Shown here piece by piece: positions 10,069-18,732 of a stretch of DNA of 64,000 bases (positions are counted from its first letter, which is position 1; each line of letters opens with the position of its first letter). The stretch comes from Fidelibacterota bacterium (GTDB lineage Bacteria > Fidelibacterota > Marinisomatia > Marinisomatales > TCS55): the NCBI GenBank assembly GCA_016845785.1, contig JAERSH010000044.1, positions 62,001-126,000 of the forward strand. The letters are read 5' to 3'. The position numbers were made by a program, and so were the translations under genes. Below the pieces are notes generated by a model that ran no database searches, was not told the origin of the DNA, and saw only the letters and a list, made by a program, of their open reading frames with translations.

Positions 10069-11064
10069 ATGATGAAAAAATATCTCAAATCCATAATTAT
10101 AGTATGTGCTTTTACTCAATTGCTTTGGGCTAAAAAGATTGTAATTAAAATGGCAACCCTCGCCCCTGAAGGAACTGATTGGCACGGCATTTTGGTTGAA
10201 ATGGGCCAAGCTTGGACCGATGCGACCGATGGTGAAGTTAGATTGCGCATTTATCCCGGCGGTGTGGTGGGCGATGAAAGAGATATGATTCGTAAAATGC
10301 GGATTGGTCAGATTCAAGGGGCTGCCATATCCACTGAAGGGATGACTGAAATCAATCCCTATTTCACTACATTCTTTATGCCCTTAATGTATCAATCTTA
10401 CGATGATGTTGATTTCGTCCGTGAAAAATTGAGCAATGAATTATCCTCTGAAACAGAAAAGAATGGTTTTAAAATATTGACCATGGTGGATGTGGGGTGG
10501 GTCTACTGGTTTTCGACTGAGCCGATTTATACTCCGGAAGATTTGAAAAAGACTAAGTTGTTTATTTGGGCAGGCGATTATAAATCCGCTCAATTATATG
10601 AGAAAAACGGATACCATCCTGTACCACTCGCTATGACCGATGTCCTTTCTGCTCTTCAAACGGGGTTAGTCACTTCGATTGGTTTTAACCCCATGTATGT
10701 ATTGGCGCAACAGCTATTCGGGATAGCGGAAAATATGCTGGATATGAAATGGGGTAATCTAACTGCAGCAGTGATTATTGATATGAAAACATGGCGCAGG
10801 ATTAAACCCAAACACCAAGAGGCCATGTTGGTCGCGTCCAAAAAAATTGGCAATCGATTTCAAAGTAAAAATCGTCATGAATCTGATAAGGCAGTGGATG
10901 TCATGAAAGAGTACGGATTAACGGTGAATACACCGACGGCCGAACAAGTGAAGGCTTGGGAGGCATTAATTGAAGGCATGGCTCCTGATTTTCGCGGTAC
11001 GGTTATCGATGAAAAAGCTTTTGATCGTCTAATGGAGATTAAAAAAGAAATGGACTCTCGCTAA
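10069..11064 (+). CDS. tatP: TRAP transporter periplasmic substrate-binding protein (TatP/DctP family)
   Basis: The receptor of a TRAP transporter captures a ligand in the periplasm and passes it to the QM membrane unit. It has 331 residues with a signal peptide ending near LLWA. DctP family features are the start KMATLAPEGTDWH, RIYPGGVVGDERDMIRKMRIGQIQGA, and PLAMTDVLSALQTG. In most DctP proteins an arginine in a K-I-R-V-type segment binds the substrate carboxylate. Here the equivalent stretch reads KLFIWAG, with Phe165 in the arginine position. A non-carboxylate, perhaps hydrophobic, ligand is therefore likely. The ATG follows the tatT stop without a gap. Confidence 0.9.
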   Translation: MMKKYLKSIIIVCAFTQLLWAKKIVIKMATLAPEGTDWHGILVEMGQAWTDATDGEVRLRIYPGGVVGDERDMIRKMRIGQIQGAAISTEGMTEINPYFTTFFMPLMYQSYDDVDFVREKLSNELSSETEKNGFKILTMVDVGWVYWFSTEPIYTPEDLKKTKLFIWAGDYKSAQLYEKNGYHPVPLAMTDVLSALQTGLVTSIGFNPMYVLAQQLFGIAENMLDMKWGNLTAAVIIDMKTWRRIKPKHQEAMLVASKKIGNRFQSKNRHESDKAVDVMKEYGLTVNTPTAEQVKAWEALIEGMAPDFRGTVIDEKAFDRLMEIKKEMDSR

Positions 11065-11087
11065 AGAGTGAGTCCCTTTAATTTATA

Positions 11088-12872
11088 ATGAATATTAAAC
11101 CTATAGAAAGGGGTATTACCCTATTTGTATTTATTGCCCTCGTATTGCTCCCTGCTATTGAAGTATTAACCCGATTATTCGGCACCACAGGTGTAGTTGC
11201 ATCCCCGGTGTTGGTTCAACATCTTACGTTGTGGATTGGCTTTTTGGGCGCCATGGTTGCTGCACGGCGAAATCGATTATTATCCCTCACTTCAACACCG
11301 CTGTTCTCGTCAGAAGAAAAAATAGATTGGTTTAAATTTATGGCAAAAGTCACCACGATCTTTATTGTGATGGCTCTGGCTTATGGAGCATGGGAATTGG
11401 TCAAAGTAGAAAAAGAATTTCCGGTTGATATTGCACCATTTCTTTCCAGATGGGTCGCCCAACTAATCATGCCGACAGGGTTTTTTGTCGTTGCCATTCA
11501 TATGGTTATGAATAGCTATGAAACATGGAGAGATCGCGGTATGTTATTGTTCGGCGGCATATTGCTCACATTGACTGTATGGTATGTTACTCCACTCCAA
11601 GAATCTACATTTTTTATGTGGGTGGCGATTATTGCAATTCTATTTGCGTTGATTAAAGGCGCACCTATTTTTATTGGATTAGGTGGATTGGCAATCCTCT
11701 TTTTCTGGCGAGATTGGACGCCCCTTTCTGCAATATCCGCAGAAACTTACCGCATTGTTGTATCACCCACATTGCCGACCATTCCATTGTTCACACTGGC
11801 AGGATATATGCTGGCAGAAAGTCATGCGTCTGAGCGATTGGTAAAATTATTCCGAGCATTGTTTGGGTGGATCCCCGGAGGTACACCTGTTGTTTTGGTG
11901 CTTTTATGTGGATTTTTCACTGCATTAACAGGCGGTTCCGGCGTCACTATTTTGGCTCTTGGTGGATTGCTGATGCCGCTATTGATAAAAGAAGGCTATT
12001 CAAAATTATTTAGTTTGGGCCTCATTACGGTCGCAGGGTCCCTGGGCTTACTATTCCCACCTAGTTTGCCATTAATTATCTATGGTGTCACTGCAGGAGT
12101 ATCGGTTAAAGCTATTTTTCTGGCAGGAATCGTACCGGGGTTAATCCGGATATCCATGATTGGTGGATGGGCCGTATGGCAGGGGAAGGTCCAAGCGGTG
12201 AAAAGACATGCTTTAAATTGGGCGGAAATAAAATCATCCTTATGGGAAGCGAAATGGGAAGCGGTCATTCCATTTTTCATTCTCTTTGGTATTTTTGGCG
12301 GATTCACCACTTTGGTGGAAACCGCAGCCATGACCGCCGTTTATGTATTTATCATAGAAGTGGTTGTCCATAAGGATTTGGAATGGTCCAATTTGAAAAA
12401 TATCATTTTGGATTGTGCAACGCTCATTGGTGGTGTATTGATCATTTTGGGTGTGGCCATGGGGCTTACCAGTTACCTTGTAGATGCACAAGTACCATTA
12501 CACTTATTGGAATGGGTAAAGTCTAATATCGAATCCAAACTTCTATTTCTGCTCATGTTAAATATATTCCTCCTCGCTGTGGGCTGTATGATGGACATTT
12601 TTTCGGCCATTATTATCGTAGTCCCATTGATTACACCATTGGGGGCATATTTCGGAATTGATCCGGTCCATTTAGCCATCATATTTATTGCCAACCTTGA
12701 ACTTGGATTTTTGACGCCGCCCGTGGGAATGAACCTCTTTTTATCGGCCTATCGTTTTGAAGAGGATATGCCAACGATTTATAAATCCACATTACCCTTT
12801 TTTATGGTGATGTTGGTAAGTGTTTTGGCCATTACATATATCCCAATTTTATCAATTTGGCCTAATCATTAA
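11088..12872 (+). CDS. dctQM: Fused TRAP transporter membrane subunit DctQM
   Basis: The 594 residues combine a small DctQ-type module (about residues 1-165, four predicted membrane helices) with a DctM-type large permease (about 180-594). DctM hallmarks are the repeated scoop regions with PTIPLFTLAGYMLAES, LTGGSGVTILALGGLLMP, LLFPPSLPLIIYGV and the C-terminal LELGFLTPPVGMNLF. The permease uses a Na+ gradient to import the ligand delivered by TatP. Fused QM proteins are typical of TPAT systems. It is the last gene of the run that begins with glyA; a 174-base spacer with hairpins follows. Confidence 0.93.
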   Translation: MNIKPIERGITLFVFIALVLLPAIEVLTRLFGTTGVVASPVLVQHLTLWIGFLGAMVAARRNRLLSLTSTPLFSSEEKIDWFKFMAKVTTIFIVMALAYGAWELVKVEKEFPVDIAPFLSRWVAQLIMPTGFFVVAIHMVMNSYETWRDRGMLLFGGILLTLTVWYVTPLQESTFFMWVAIIAILFALIKGAPIFIGLGGLAILFFWRDWTPLSAISAETYRIVVSPTLPTIPLFTLAGYMLAESHASERLVKLFRALFGWIPGGTPVVLVLLCGFFTALTGGSGVTILALGGLLMPLLIKEGYSKLFSLGLITVAGSLGLLFPPSLPLIIYGVTAGVSVKAIFLAGIVPGLIRISMIGGWAVWQGKVQAVKRHALNWAEIKSSLWEAKWEAVIPFFILFGIFGGFTTLVETAAMTAVYVFIIEVVVHKDLEWSNLKNIILDCATLIGGVLIILGVAMGLTSYLVDAQVPLHLLEWVKSNIESKLLFLLMLNIFLLAVGCMMDIFSAIIIVVPLITPLGAYFGIDPVHLAIIFIANLELGFLTPPVGMNLFLSAYRFEEDMPTIYKSTLPFFMVMLVSVLAITYIPILSIWPNH

Positions 12873-12903
12873 TGAAGGCACAATACATTTATTAAACCAT
12901 TTA

Positions 12904-12947
12904 GATTGTATCAACTGTGTTGATGCATGAATTGACATAGTCAATTC
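12904..12947 (+). promoter_or_regulatory. Two adjacent hairpins between dctQM and the Ig/BNR lipoprotein gene
   Basis: ATCAAC-TGT-GTTGAT (12910-12924) is followed by TGAATTGAC-ATA-GTCAATTCA (12928-12948), a perfect 9-bp stem with a 3-base loop. No T-run follows, so they are weak candidates for intrinsic termination and could equally be operator sites. The rest of the 174-base spacer (12873-13046) is AT-rich and holds no gene that I can see. A further imperfect inverted pair (CAAACCAAAAC near 12947 and GTTTGGTTTG near 12994) surrounds the centre of the spacer. Confidence 0.4.
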
Positions 12948-13046
12948 AAACCAAAACCATTATTTGCACTAATCCTCTTCATAATATCTCATGTTGTTTG
13001 GTTTGGTGCCTATTGTGGATATACATGAAAATATGTAATTTTAACT

Positions 13047-14339
13047 ATGCGTCGTCTTTATCCAATTATTCTACTTTTATTCGTCTTTTCATGTGAAGAC
13101 AAAGTAAAGCCCGATATGACACCTCCAGTGTTGTCCATCATTTCACCCACCGCAGGTGAAACATTTCGTGATACAGTTTTTATCCAAGTTGATACAAAAG
13201 ATGAAAAAGGTATCGCATTTGTTGAATTTTTTATAAATGACTCGCTTCATTTCACTGACAGCACTCATATGTATAAATACGATTGGGATACAAAAAATAG
13301 CCCCAATGGTCAATATACTATTAAAGTTATCTCTGTTGATGAAGCAATGAATAAAATAGAAAAATCAGTCACAATCTCTATTTTGAATCTCCCTGGCGAC
13401 TATTATCCAAAATCTATTAAATGGTTTTCTCTCAAAGCATTTGAGGTAGAAAAACCATTTATTTATGCAGCCTTATATGATGAGGGTCTTTGGCGAAAAA
13501 ACTATATTGACGAAAATAGCAATTGGGAATATATGGGTTTTACGGATACAACCAGACGTGCAGGTGTGACTGATGTATCTATTAATGGAGACGATATAAT
13601 TATTGCGACTCTTCAGGAACATTTTTGGTTAAGTCAGGATAATGGAAAAACTTGGAAAAATAAATATTTATTCAATACTAAGAACGATAGTATCAATTCA
13701 TCTATTCGAACTATTCAGCGATCCTATGAGAATCCGAATATTATTTTTTCTATAGAAAATGGAACGTCTTTTTATAAATCAATTGATAGTGGTAAAACAT
13801 GGGATTTCTTTTATGATGGATTAAAGCATATGACTGCTGGATTTTATCATATTAAATGGCATCCGAAAACATCTGGTGAGTTATGGACTTTTGGAAATGG
13901 ACCCATGTCTTGGGGAGAATTAATTTGTTGGAATGATAATGGGGTGTCATTAAAAACATATATTTATTTTGATGAAATCAAAGAAAGAGTCTTTGATTTA
14001 GCTTTTGATTCAATTGATGAAAACAAAATGTATTTCTTAGGGGATTCTAAAATTTACCAATCAATTGATGGTGGCTTAAATTGGCGAGAAATATTTAACC
14101 ATTCTATTCTTTCGGATAGAGTTTGGTATATTATTGGCGACCCACGCTTAACCGGTGCCTTTTTCATTATAACTCTATTGGACGGTGTATATTACACAAG
14201 GGATGGGTTTGAAAATTATGAACAAACAACCAAAATAAGTGGTAGGGTACAAGATGTTATCATAAAGGACAATTTATTTTTTTATAATAATGGCAAAGAT
14301 ATAATTCATATGTCTTTAGAAGAGTTAAAGCCATTATAA
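13047..14339 (+). CDS. Lipoprotein with Ig-like domain and BNR (Asp-box) propeller
   Basis: A 430-residue protein with a signal peptide and lipobox (FVFSC, Cys about residue 16). Residues 25-115 form a bacterial Ig-like domain (PPVLSIISPTAGETF ... IKVISVDEAMNKIEKSV). The remainder contains Asp-box repeats of sialidase/sortilin type: SQDNGKTWKN, SIDSGKTWDF and SIDGGLNWRE. Such propellers bind glycans or proteins on the surface. No catalytic sialidase residues are apparent. The gene looks richer in A and T than its neighbours (many AAA/ATA/TTT codons), which could mean a recent arrival. It is flanked by long spacers and seems to be its own transcription unit. Confidence 0.75.
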   Translation: MRRLYPIILLLFVFSCEDKVKPDMTPPVLSIISPTAGETFRDTVFIQVDTKDEKGIAFVEFFINDSLHFTDSTHMYKYDWDTKNSPNGQYTIKVISVDEAMNKIEKSVTISILNLPGDYYPKSIKWFSLKAFEVEKPFIYAALYDEGLWRKNYIDENSNWEYMGFTDTTRRAGVTDVSINGDDIIIATLQEHFWLSQDNGKTWKNKYLFNTKNDSINSSIRTIQRSYENPNIIFSIENGTSFYKSIDSGKTWDFFYDGLKHMTAGFYHIKWHPKTSGELWTFGNGPMSWGELICWNDNGVSLKTYIYFDEIKERVFDLAFDSIDENKMYFLGDSKIYQSIDGGLNWREIFNHSILSDRVWYIIGDPRLTGAFFIITLLDGVYYTRDGFENYEQTTKISGRVQDVIIKDNLFFYNNGKDIIHMSLEELKPL

Positions 14340-14340
14340 A

Positions 14341-14354
14341 TATAATCGATTATA
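14341..14354. promoter_or_regulatory. 14-bp perfect palindrome after the Ig/BNR gene
   Basis: TATAATCGATTATA begins one base after the stop codon triplet region at 14339-14340 and is fully self-complementary. It could be a dimer-binding operator for the following transcription unit or chance in AT-rich DNA. No second copy was noticed in the window. Confidence 0.3.
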
Positions 14355-14388
14355 CACCGTATTTTTGCTAAAATAATTATGAAGCAAC

Positions 14389-14526
14389 CCCTTGCCTCGT
14401 TTGAGGAGAAAAGGGTAATTTCGGCTAAATGACACAGGAGTGCACATAAATAAACGCTAACGGTTGAATCGTTTCTCACATCAACAAGGGCAATAAGCCC
14501 TTACAACATTTTACCCCGAATCGGGG
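14389..14526 (+). promoter_or_regulatory. Structured 5' leader upstream of the porV-like gene
   Basis: The 199-base spacer 14340-14538 holds no gene but several hairpins. CCCTT (14389-14393)/AAGGG (14411-14415) encloses CCTC-GTTT-GAGG (14395-14406). AAGGGC-AATAA-GCCCTT lies at 14486-14502, and CCCCG-AAT-CGGGG at 14514-14526 directly before the AAAGGA ribosome-binding site (14527-14532). The 11-base string TTGCCTCGTTT (14392-14402) and the downstream pattern recur at 48401 before another envelope gene. Because a hairpin abuts the ribosome-binding site, control of translation is possible. Confidence 0.45.
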
Positions 14527-14538
14527 AAAGGACTATTT

Positions 14539-15900
14539 ATGAAACGGGTATATTCAATTGTGGCGGCGCTTCTGCTGGTTAGCAGTCCGTCCCTCAATGC
14601 ACAAAGTGAAGCAGGCGCAATATTCCTGCTCATATCTCCTGGCGCACGTGCAGGCGGCATGGGAGAGGCACAAGTGGCTGTTGCCAATGATGCCTACGCC
14701 AGTTATTGGAATCCGGCAGGTCTTGCCTTTCAGCAAGGAACCGAATTGGCCATCATGCACGTAAATTGGTTGCCCAACTTAGCCGATGATCTATACTATG
14801 AATTCATGGGGTTTCGGAAAGAATTTCCCAAATTGGGCACTTTGGGTGGTCACTTAATTTATCTGAATTTGGGTGAGCAAATTCGCATGGATGAATATGC
14901 CCAATTTCAAGGAAAATTCACCTCCTACATGATGGCAGCCGCCATTTCATACAGTACCAAATTATCCCCCACATCTTCATTCGGAATGAATGCAAAAATA
15001 TCTTACCAGCATTTGGTGGAATTAGGCACGGGTTCCGAAAAGGGAAAAGGCACATCCACAGACTTTGGTTTTGACCTTGGTTACATGAAAAAGGGATGGC
15101 TCACACCCAGAATGGATTTAGGCATTACCATGACCAATATTGGTCCAAAAGTATCATTTATCGATCCAGACCAGGCGGACCCACAACCGACCAATCTCAC
15201 ATTCGGTTTGGCATATGAAGTATTCAAGAATGAAGTAAATAGTTTCAAAGTGGTATATGATGTAGATAAGCTTTTGGTGGCTTCCTATCCTGATATGGAT
15301 TGGGATGGAGATGGTATGATTGGCGGTTATAATAAAGATGGAAATGAAAGTGCAAAAAATAATGATTATAACAAAAGTGGTGATTTAGAGATTGCCCATA
15401 AAGATCCCATTTATAAAGCCATTTTTACTTCTTGGGTAGATGATTGGCTTTTGGGAGGAGACATTGATCGTGCACCGTCCGGTGAGGATGCAGACCGTAA
15501 AATCGGCGGTTGGGAATGGGCCGGTGACGCAAATGGAAATGGTAAACGTGATCCTGAAGAAATGGTGGATACAGCCAAAGAGTATGGTGCAAAGTTTGGT
15601 GATGACAAATGGGGTATCTATAACCAGTGGGGTCAGAAAGAAGTAGGTTCCGCAGACGATCGTTCCATCCAGGATGAGTTAGATAAATTGGTTCACAACT
15701 TTGGAATGGAATATTGGTATTCATCCTATTTTGCATTACGTGGCGGATATTATTTTGACAAAACAGGAAAAATTTCTAATCCTACATTTGGTGTGGGATT
15801 GCGATTCTCTAATTACGGTTTCGATTTTGGTTATACTTCAGGAGAGCCCGGTCACCCATTGACCAATACCATGCGGTTCTCCATGAATGTTCAGTTCTAG
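14539..15900 (+). CDS. porV: PorV/PorQ-family outer-membrane protein with EF-hand-like insertion
   Basis: PorV is the outer-membrane component of type IX secretion that receives cargo from the translocon. The 453 residues begin with a signal peptide (cut after LNAQ) and the family segment SPGARAGGMGEAQVAVANDAYASYWNPAGLA. Barrel strands follow, up to the C-terminal MRFSMNVQF. Between about residues 250 and 385 lies an unusual acidic insertion with two EF-hand-like calcium loops, DWDGDGMIGG and DANGNGKRDPEE. The next gene encodes a protein with a type IX sorting domain, which supports the assignment. The start has a good ribosome-binding site, AAAGGA, 6 bases upstream. Confidence 0.8.
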   Translation: MKRVYSIVAALLLVSSPSLNAQSEAGAIFLLISPGARAGGMGEAQVAVANDAYASYWNPAGLAFQQGTELAIMHVNWLPNLADDLYYEFMGFRKEFPKLGTLGGHLIYLNLGEQIRMDEYAQFQGKFTSYMMAAAISYSTKLSPTSSFGMNAKISYQHLVELGTGSEKGKGTSTDFGFDLGYMKKGWLTPRMDLGITMTNIGPKVSFIDPDQADPQPTNLTFGLAYEVFKNEVNSFKVVYDVDKLLVASYPDMDWDGDGMIGGYNKDGNESAKNNDYNKSGDLEIAHKDPIYKAIFTSWVDDWLLGGDIDRAPSGEDADRKIGGWEWAGDANGNGKRDPEEMVDTAKEYGAKFGDDKWGIYNQWGQKEVGSADDRSIQDELDKLVHNFGMEYWYSSYFALRGGYYFDKTGKISNPTFGVGLRFSNYGFDFGYTSGEPGHPLTNTMRFSMNVQF

Positions 15901-15912
15901 TACTCGTTCTTT

Positions 15913-18732
15913 ATGAACCGTTTTTCACAACGCAGATGGGCCTTGGCCTTTCTGTTCTTCGCATGCTTACCTGTGGATGCCCAAGTGTTGGGCGATTTAA
16001 AAGTAGCATTTATCCGTGTATCTTTTCCAACAGGGGATTATCCAGGATTTACGGGGACGGGTCAATATGAGATGGTTCAAAATAATATTTGCGGTGATTA
16101 TACCATCGATCCTGCACCCCATGATAAAAACTATTTTCAGTCTCACATAGAAGCGATCGATAACTATTTCCGTTCCGTATCATACGGCAAGTTTGGGCTG
16201 GATGTAGCGAATTCAACAATTTTCCCTAGTGGAAATGAATCCAGTTATGTCATTCAAAAGCCAATGAATTATTATCATGAATTGGGGCAAGAAGATGACC
16301 ATGAAAAACGGATAACTGAATTATTGCGAGATGGAGTAAAGGCGGCTTATGAAACTGACCAAGTTGATTTAAGTGGATTTCATGTTGTCGCCATTATTCA
16401 TCCCGGGGTCGGTCAGGATTTTAAACTGCCATTTCTCGATCCCACCCCAGAAGATATTCCATCTACATTTGTGGATAAAAAAATGGTGGATACCCACTTG
16501 GGGGGTCCCATTCAAATTGGTAACGCGTTCATACCATCCGGAATAATTCTCCCTGAATCTCAAAACCATATTCTGATGGATTCTTCCATCCATGATGCGC
16601 TAACAAATCCGTGCAATGTACAATTTAGTATTACGGGCACGTGGGCATTAATGATTGGATTCGCCGTCGGATTGCCACCATTATGGGATTTGGAAACGGG
16701 TTTATCCGGCGTAGGTGTGTTTAGTCTGATGGATCAAGGATCTAATAATGGGAATGGTATCATCCCTGCACCACCCGATGCATGGACGAGAATTTATGCG
16801 GGGTGGGAGGTGGCAACGACGGTCAAATATCCCGGAAGGATTGCCATCCAAAGTGGGGTTGAACATGCCATCGTTAAAATTCCCATCAGTACAGATGAAT
16901 ATTTTTTGATCGAAAATAGAAATAATTGGTATCGAGATGGGGTGAGTATGGATTCGGCACGCTATGCAGTATGGGAAAAGACCAATGAGCACCCCTCCAT
17001 GATCAATGTCCTCATGGATTCAGTGGGTGTGAAAAAGAATGAATATGGCGTTATTACAGATATCCCTAATTACGATTTGGGGTTGCCCGCTTCCGGATTG
17101 TTGATTTGGCATATTGATGAAAAGAAGATCAATGAAGGTATTAATTCATTTTCTATTAATGCTGATCGTAATCATCGGGGGATCGACCTTGAAGAAGCAG
17201 ACGGTGCCCAGGATATTGGATACGTATCTAATTTGCTCACAGATCCATCTTCGGGATATTGGGGGGATATGTGGTTTGCAGAGAATAAAGAATATTTTCG
17301 CGCCAATGCTGAAGGGAATATGGATTTCACCGGTTACACTTATCCCAATACAAAATCCAATTCCGGCGCCAATTCGGGAATAGAATTTTTAAAAATCTCA
17401 AAAGCTGGTGAAATAATGAATATCAACTTTATTTCAAGCTATATGGCCACATATTTAACTGATGATAATAAATCCATTCTATTTCAATGGGATGTGGATG
17501 GCGACGGCGATTTGGATTTTGTGGGCGAAGGGGATTCCCTTTGGTGGGGGGATGACTTAAATGATATAAATGCGTTTCATGAAAATGAAGGAGAGGACCT
17601 TCAAGTTTGTGTGGTGCAAAACTCAAATCCTATGGCGTTGGCTTCAGTAAAACGCGTAGGGGACAATCACGTTGTTGAATGGTTTGAATTTAATGGAGAA
17701 ATAAAGTCGTTTTTAAAGAAGTGGGAGAAAAATATCACGACAACAAATTCATTAGAATTATTTAAGGCGATTAGTGAAGGGGAAATAACTATAGTTCAAG
17801 ATGGAGAATCCTTCTTCCAAGTTGAGAAAAGTGAAATTTCAGCCATATCAGCATCTTCGGAATTATTTCCAATTTCGACCTATAATGGCCAAATGACATT
17901 TTCATTCGCAAAATATTTTTCTTATGCCAATTATCCCATATTGAGCATAAATGGTATTAAGTCACATTATGATAAAGTGTCATTAATTGATTTGGAAAAT
18001 GATAGAATAGCTGAAATGATTATTGTTGATGTGGATGGGAATATTCATGCTTTATCCGAAGATTTAAATTATAAGAATGGATTTCCTGTTTATACAAATT
18101 CGTCTAGTTCTGTTTTGGGAATGGATCTTCTTAATGATAGTGAAAGAGAAATGGTTTATCAACATCAGGATGGAACTATTCGAATTTTAGATCATGAGGG
18201 AATTGAATTAGAGCAATATGCTTCATCGAAGTCCTTAAAAGGGCTAGTGAATTATAAAGATATCCATGCGGTAATGACTGAAAATAAACTTATTACATTC
18301 AAAAATAATTCGGATGCAAATGTGAATGAATGGCAATATGAAAATAGTTCTCCTGACCGATCTTCAGTATTACGTTTGGAAAAATATAATCCAACTCCAA
18401 CATTTCTAATGAATAAAGATCAGTCATATGCTTACCCAAACCCTTCTTATGGGGAAGAAGTGGTTTTTAGAATATCAGTAGGAGAAGCCAAAAAAATTGA
18501 AATACATATTTTCGATTTGGCCGGATATCCAGTCGAAGTTTTGAAAAAAGAAACAGGACCATTAAAACAACCAATCTTTGATAAGAATTCTAAGCCATAT
18601 ATTCTCCGAAATATCATTAAAATTCCTTGGGATATTTCAATTGTTGAATCTGGGGTTTATTTGGCCCGTGTGGTTGTTTCTAATCAAGGTAAATCAGAAG
18701 AAAAGATCATCAAAGTGGGTGTCATTAAATAA
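15913..18732 (+). CDS. Secreted M6-peptidase homologue (probably inactive) with type IX sorting domain
   Basis: A 939-residue secreted protein with a signal peptide ending near PVDAQ. Residues 24-350 follow the M6 (immune-inhibitor A) domain: VAFIRVSFPTGD, DNYFRSVSYGKF, GLPPLWD, GVGVFSLMDQG and later LLIWHIDE. The zinc motif HExGH that should precede GLPxLYD is absent; residues 246-250 read LMIGF. Asp-rich segments near DVDGDGDLDF resemble FG-GAP/calcium repeats. The C-terminus (about 845-939: YAYPNPSYGEEVVFRI ... SGVYLARVVVSNQGKSEEK) is a type IX sorting domain. It lies 12 bases after porV. The second half appears more AT-rich than the first. Confidence 0.75.
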   Translation: MNRFSQRRWALAFLFFACLPVDAQVLGDLKVAFIRVSFPTGDYPGFTGTGQYEMVQNNICGDYTIDPAPHDKNYFQSHIEAIDNYFRSVSYGKFGLDVANSTIFPSGNESSYVIQKPMNYYHELGQEDDHEKRITELLRDGVKAAYETDQVDLSGFHVVAIIHPGVGQDFKLPFLDPTPEDIPSTFVDKKMVDTHLGGPIQIGNAFIPSGIILPESQNHILMDSSIHDALTNPCNVQFSITGTWALMIGFAVGLPPLWDLETGLSGVGVFSLMDQGSNNGNGIIPAPPDAWTRIYAGWEVATTVKYPGRIAIQSGVEHAIVKIPISTDEYFLIENRNNWYRDGVSMDSARYAVWEKTNEHPSMINVLMDSVGVKKNEYGVITDIPNYDLGLPASGLLIWHIDEKKINEGINSFSINADRNHRGIDLEEADGAQDIGYVSNLLTDPSSGYWGDMWFAENKEYFRANAEGNMDFTGYTYPNTKSNSGANSGIEFLKISKAGEIMNINFISSYMATYLTDDNKSILFQWDVDGDGDLDFVGEGDSLWWGDDLNDINAFHENEGEDLQVCVVQNSNPMALASVKRVGDNHVVEWFEFNGEIKSFLKKWEKNITTTNSLELFKAISEGEITIVQDGESFFQVEKSEISAISASSELFPISTYNGQMTFSFAKYFSYANYPILSINGIKSHYDKVSLIDLENDRIAEMIIVDVDGNIHALSEDLNYKNGFPVYTNSSSSVLGMDLLNDSEREMVYQHQDGTIRILDHEGIELEQYASSKSLKGLVNYKDIHAVMTENKLITFKNNSDANVNEWQYENSSPDRSSVLRLEKYNPTPTFLMNKDQSYAYPNPSYGEEVVFRISVGEAKKIEIHIFDLAGYPVEVLKKETGPLKQPIFDKNSKPYILRNIIKIPWDISIVESGVYLARVVVSNQGKSEEKIIKVGVIK

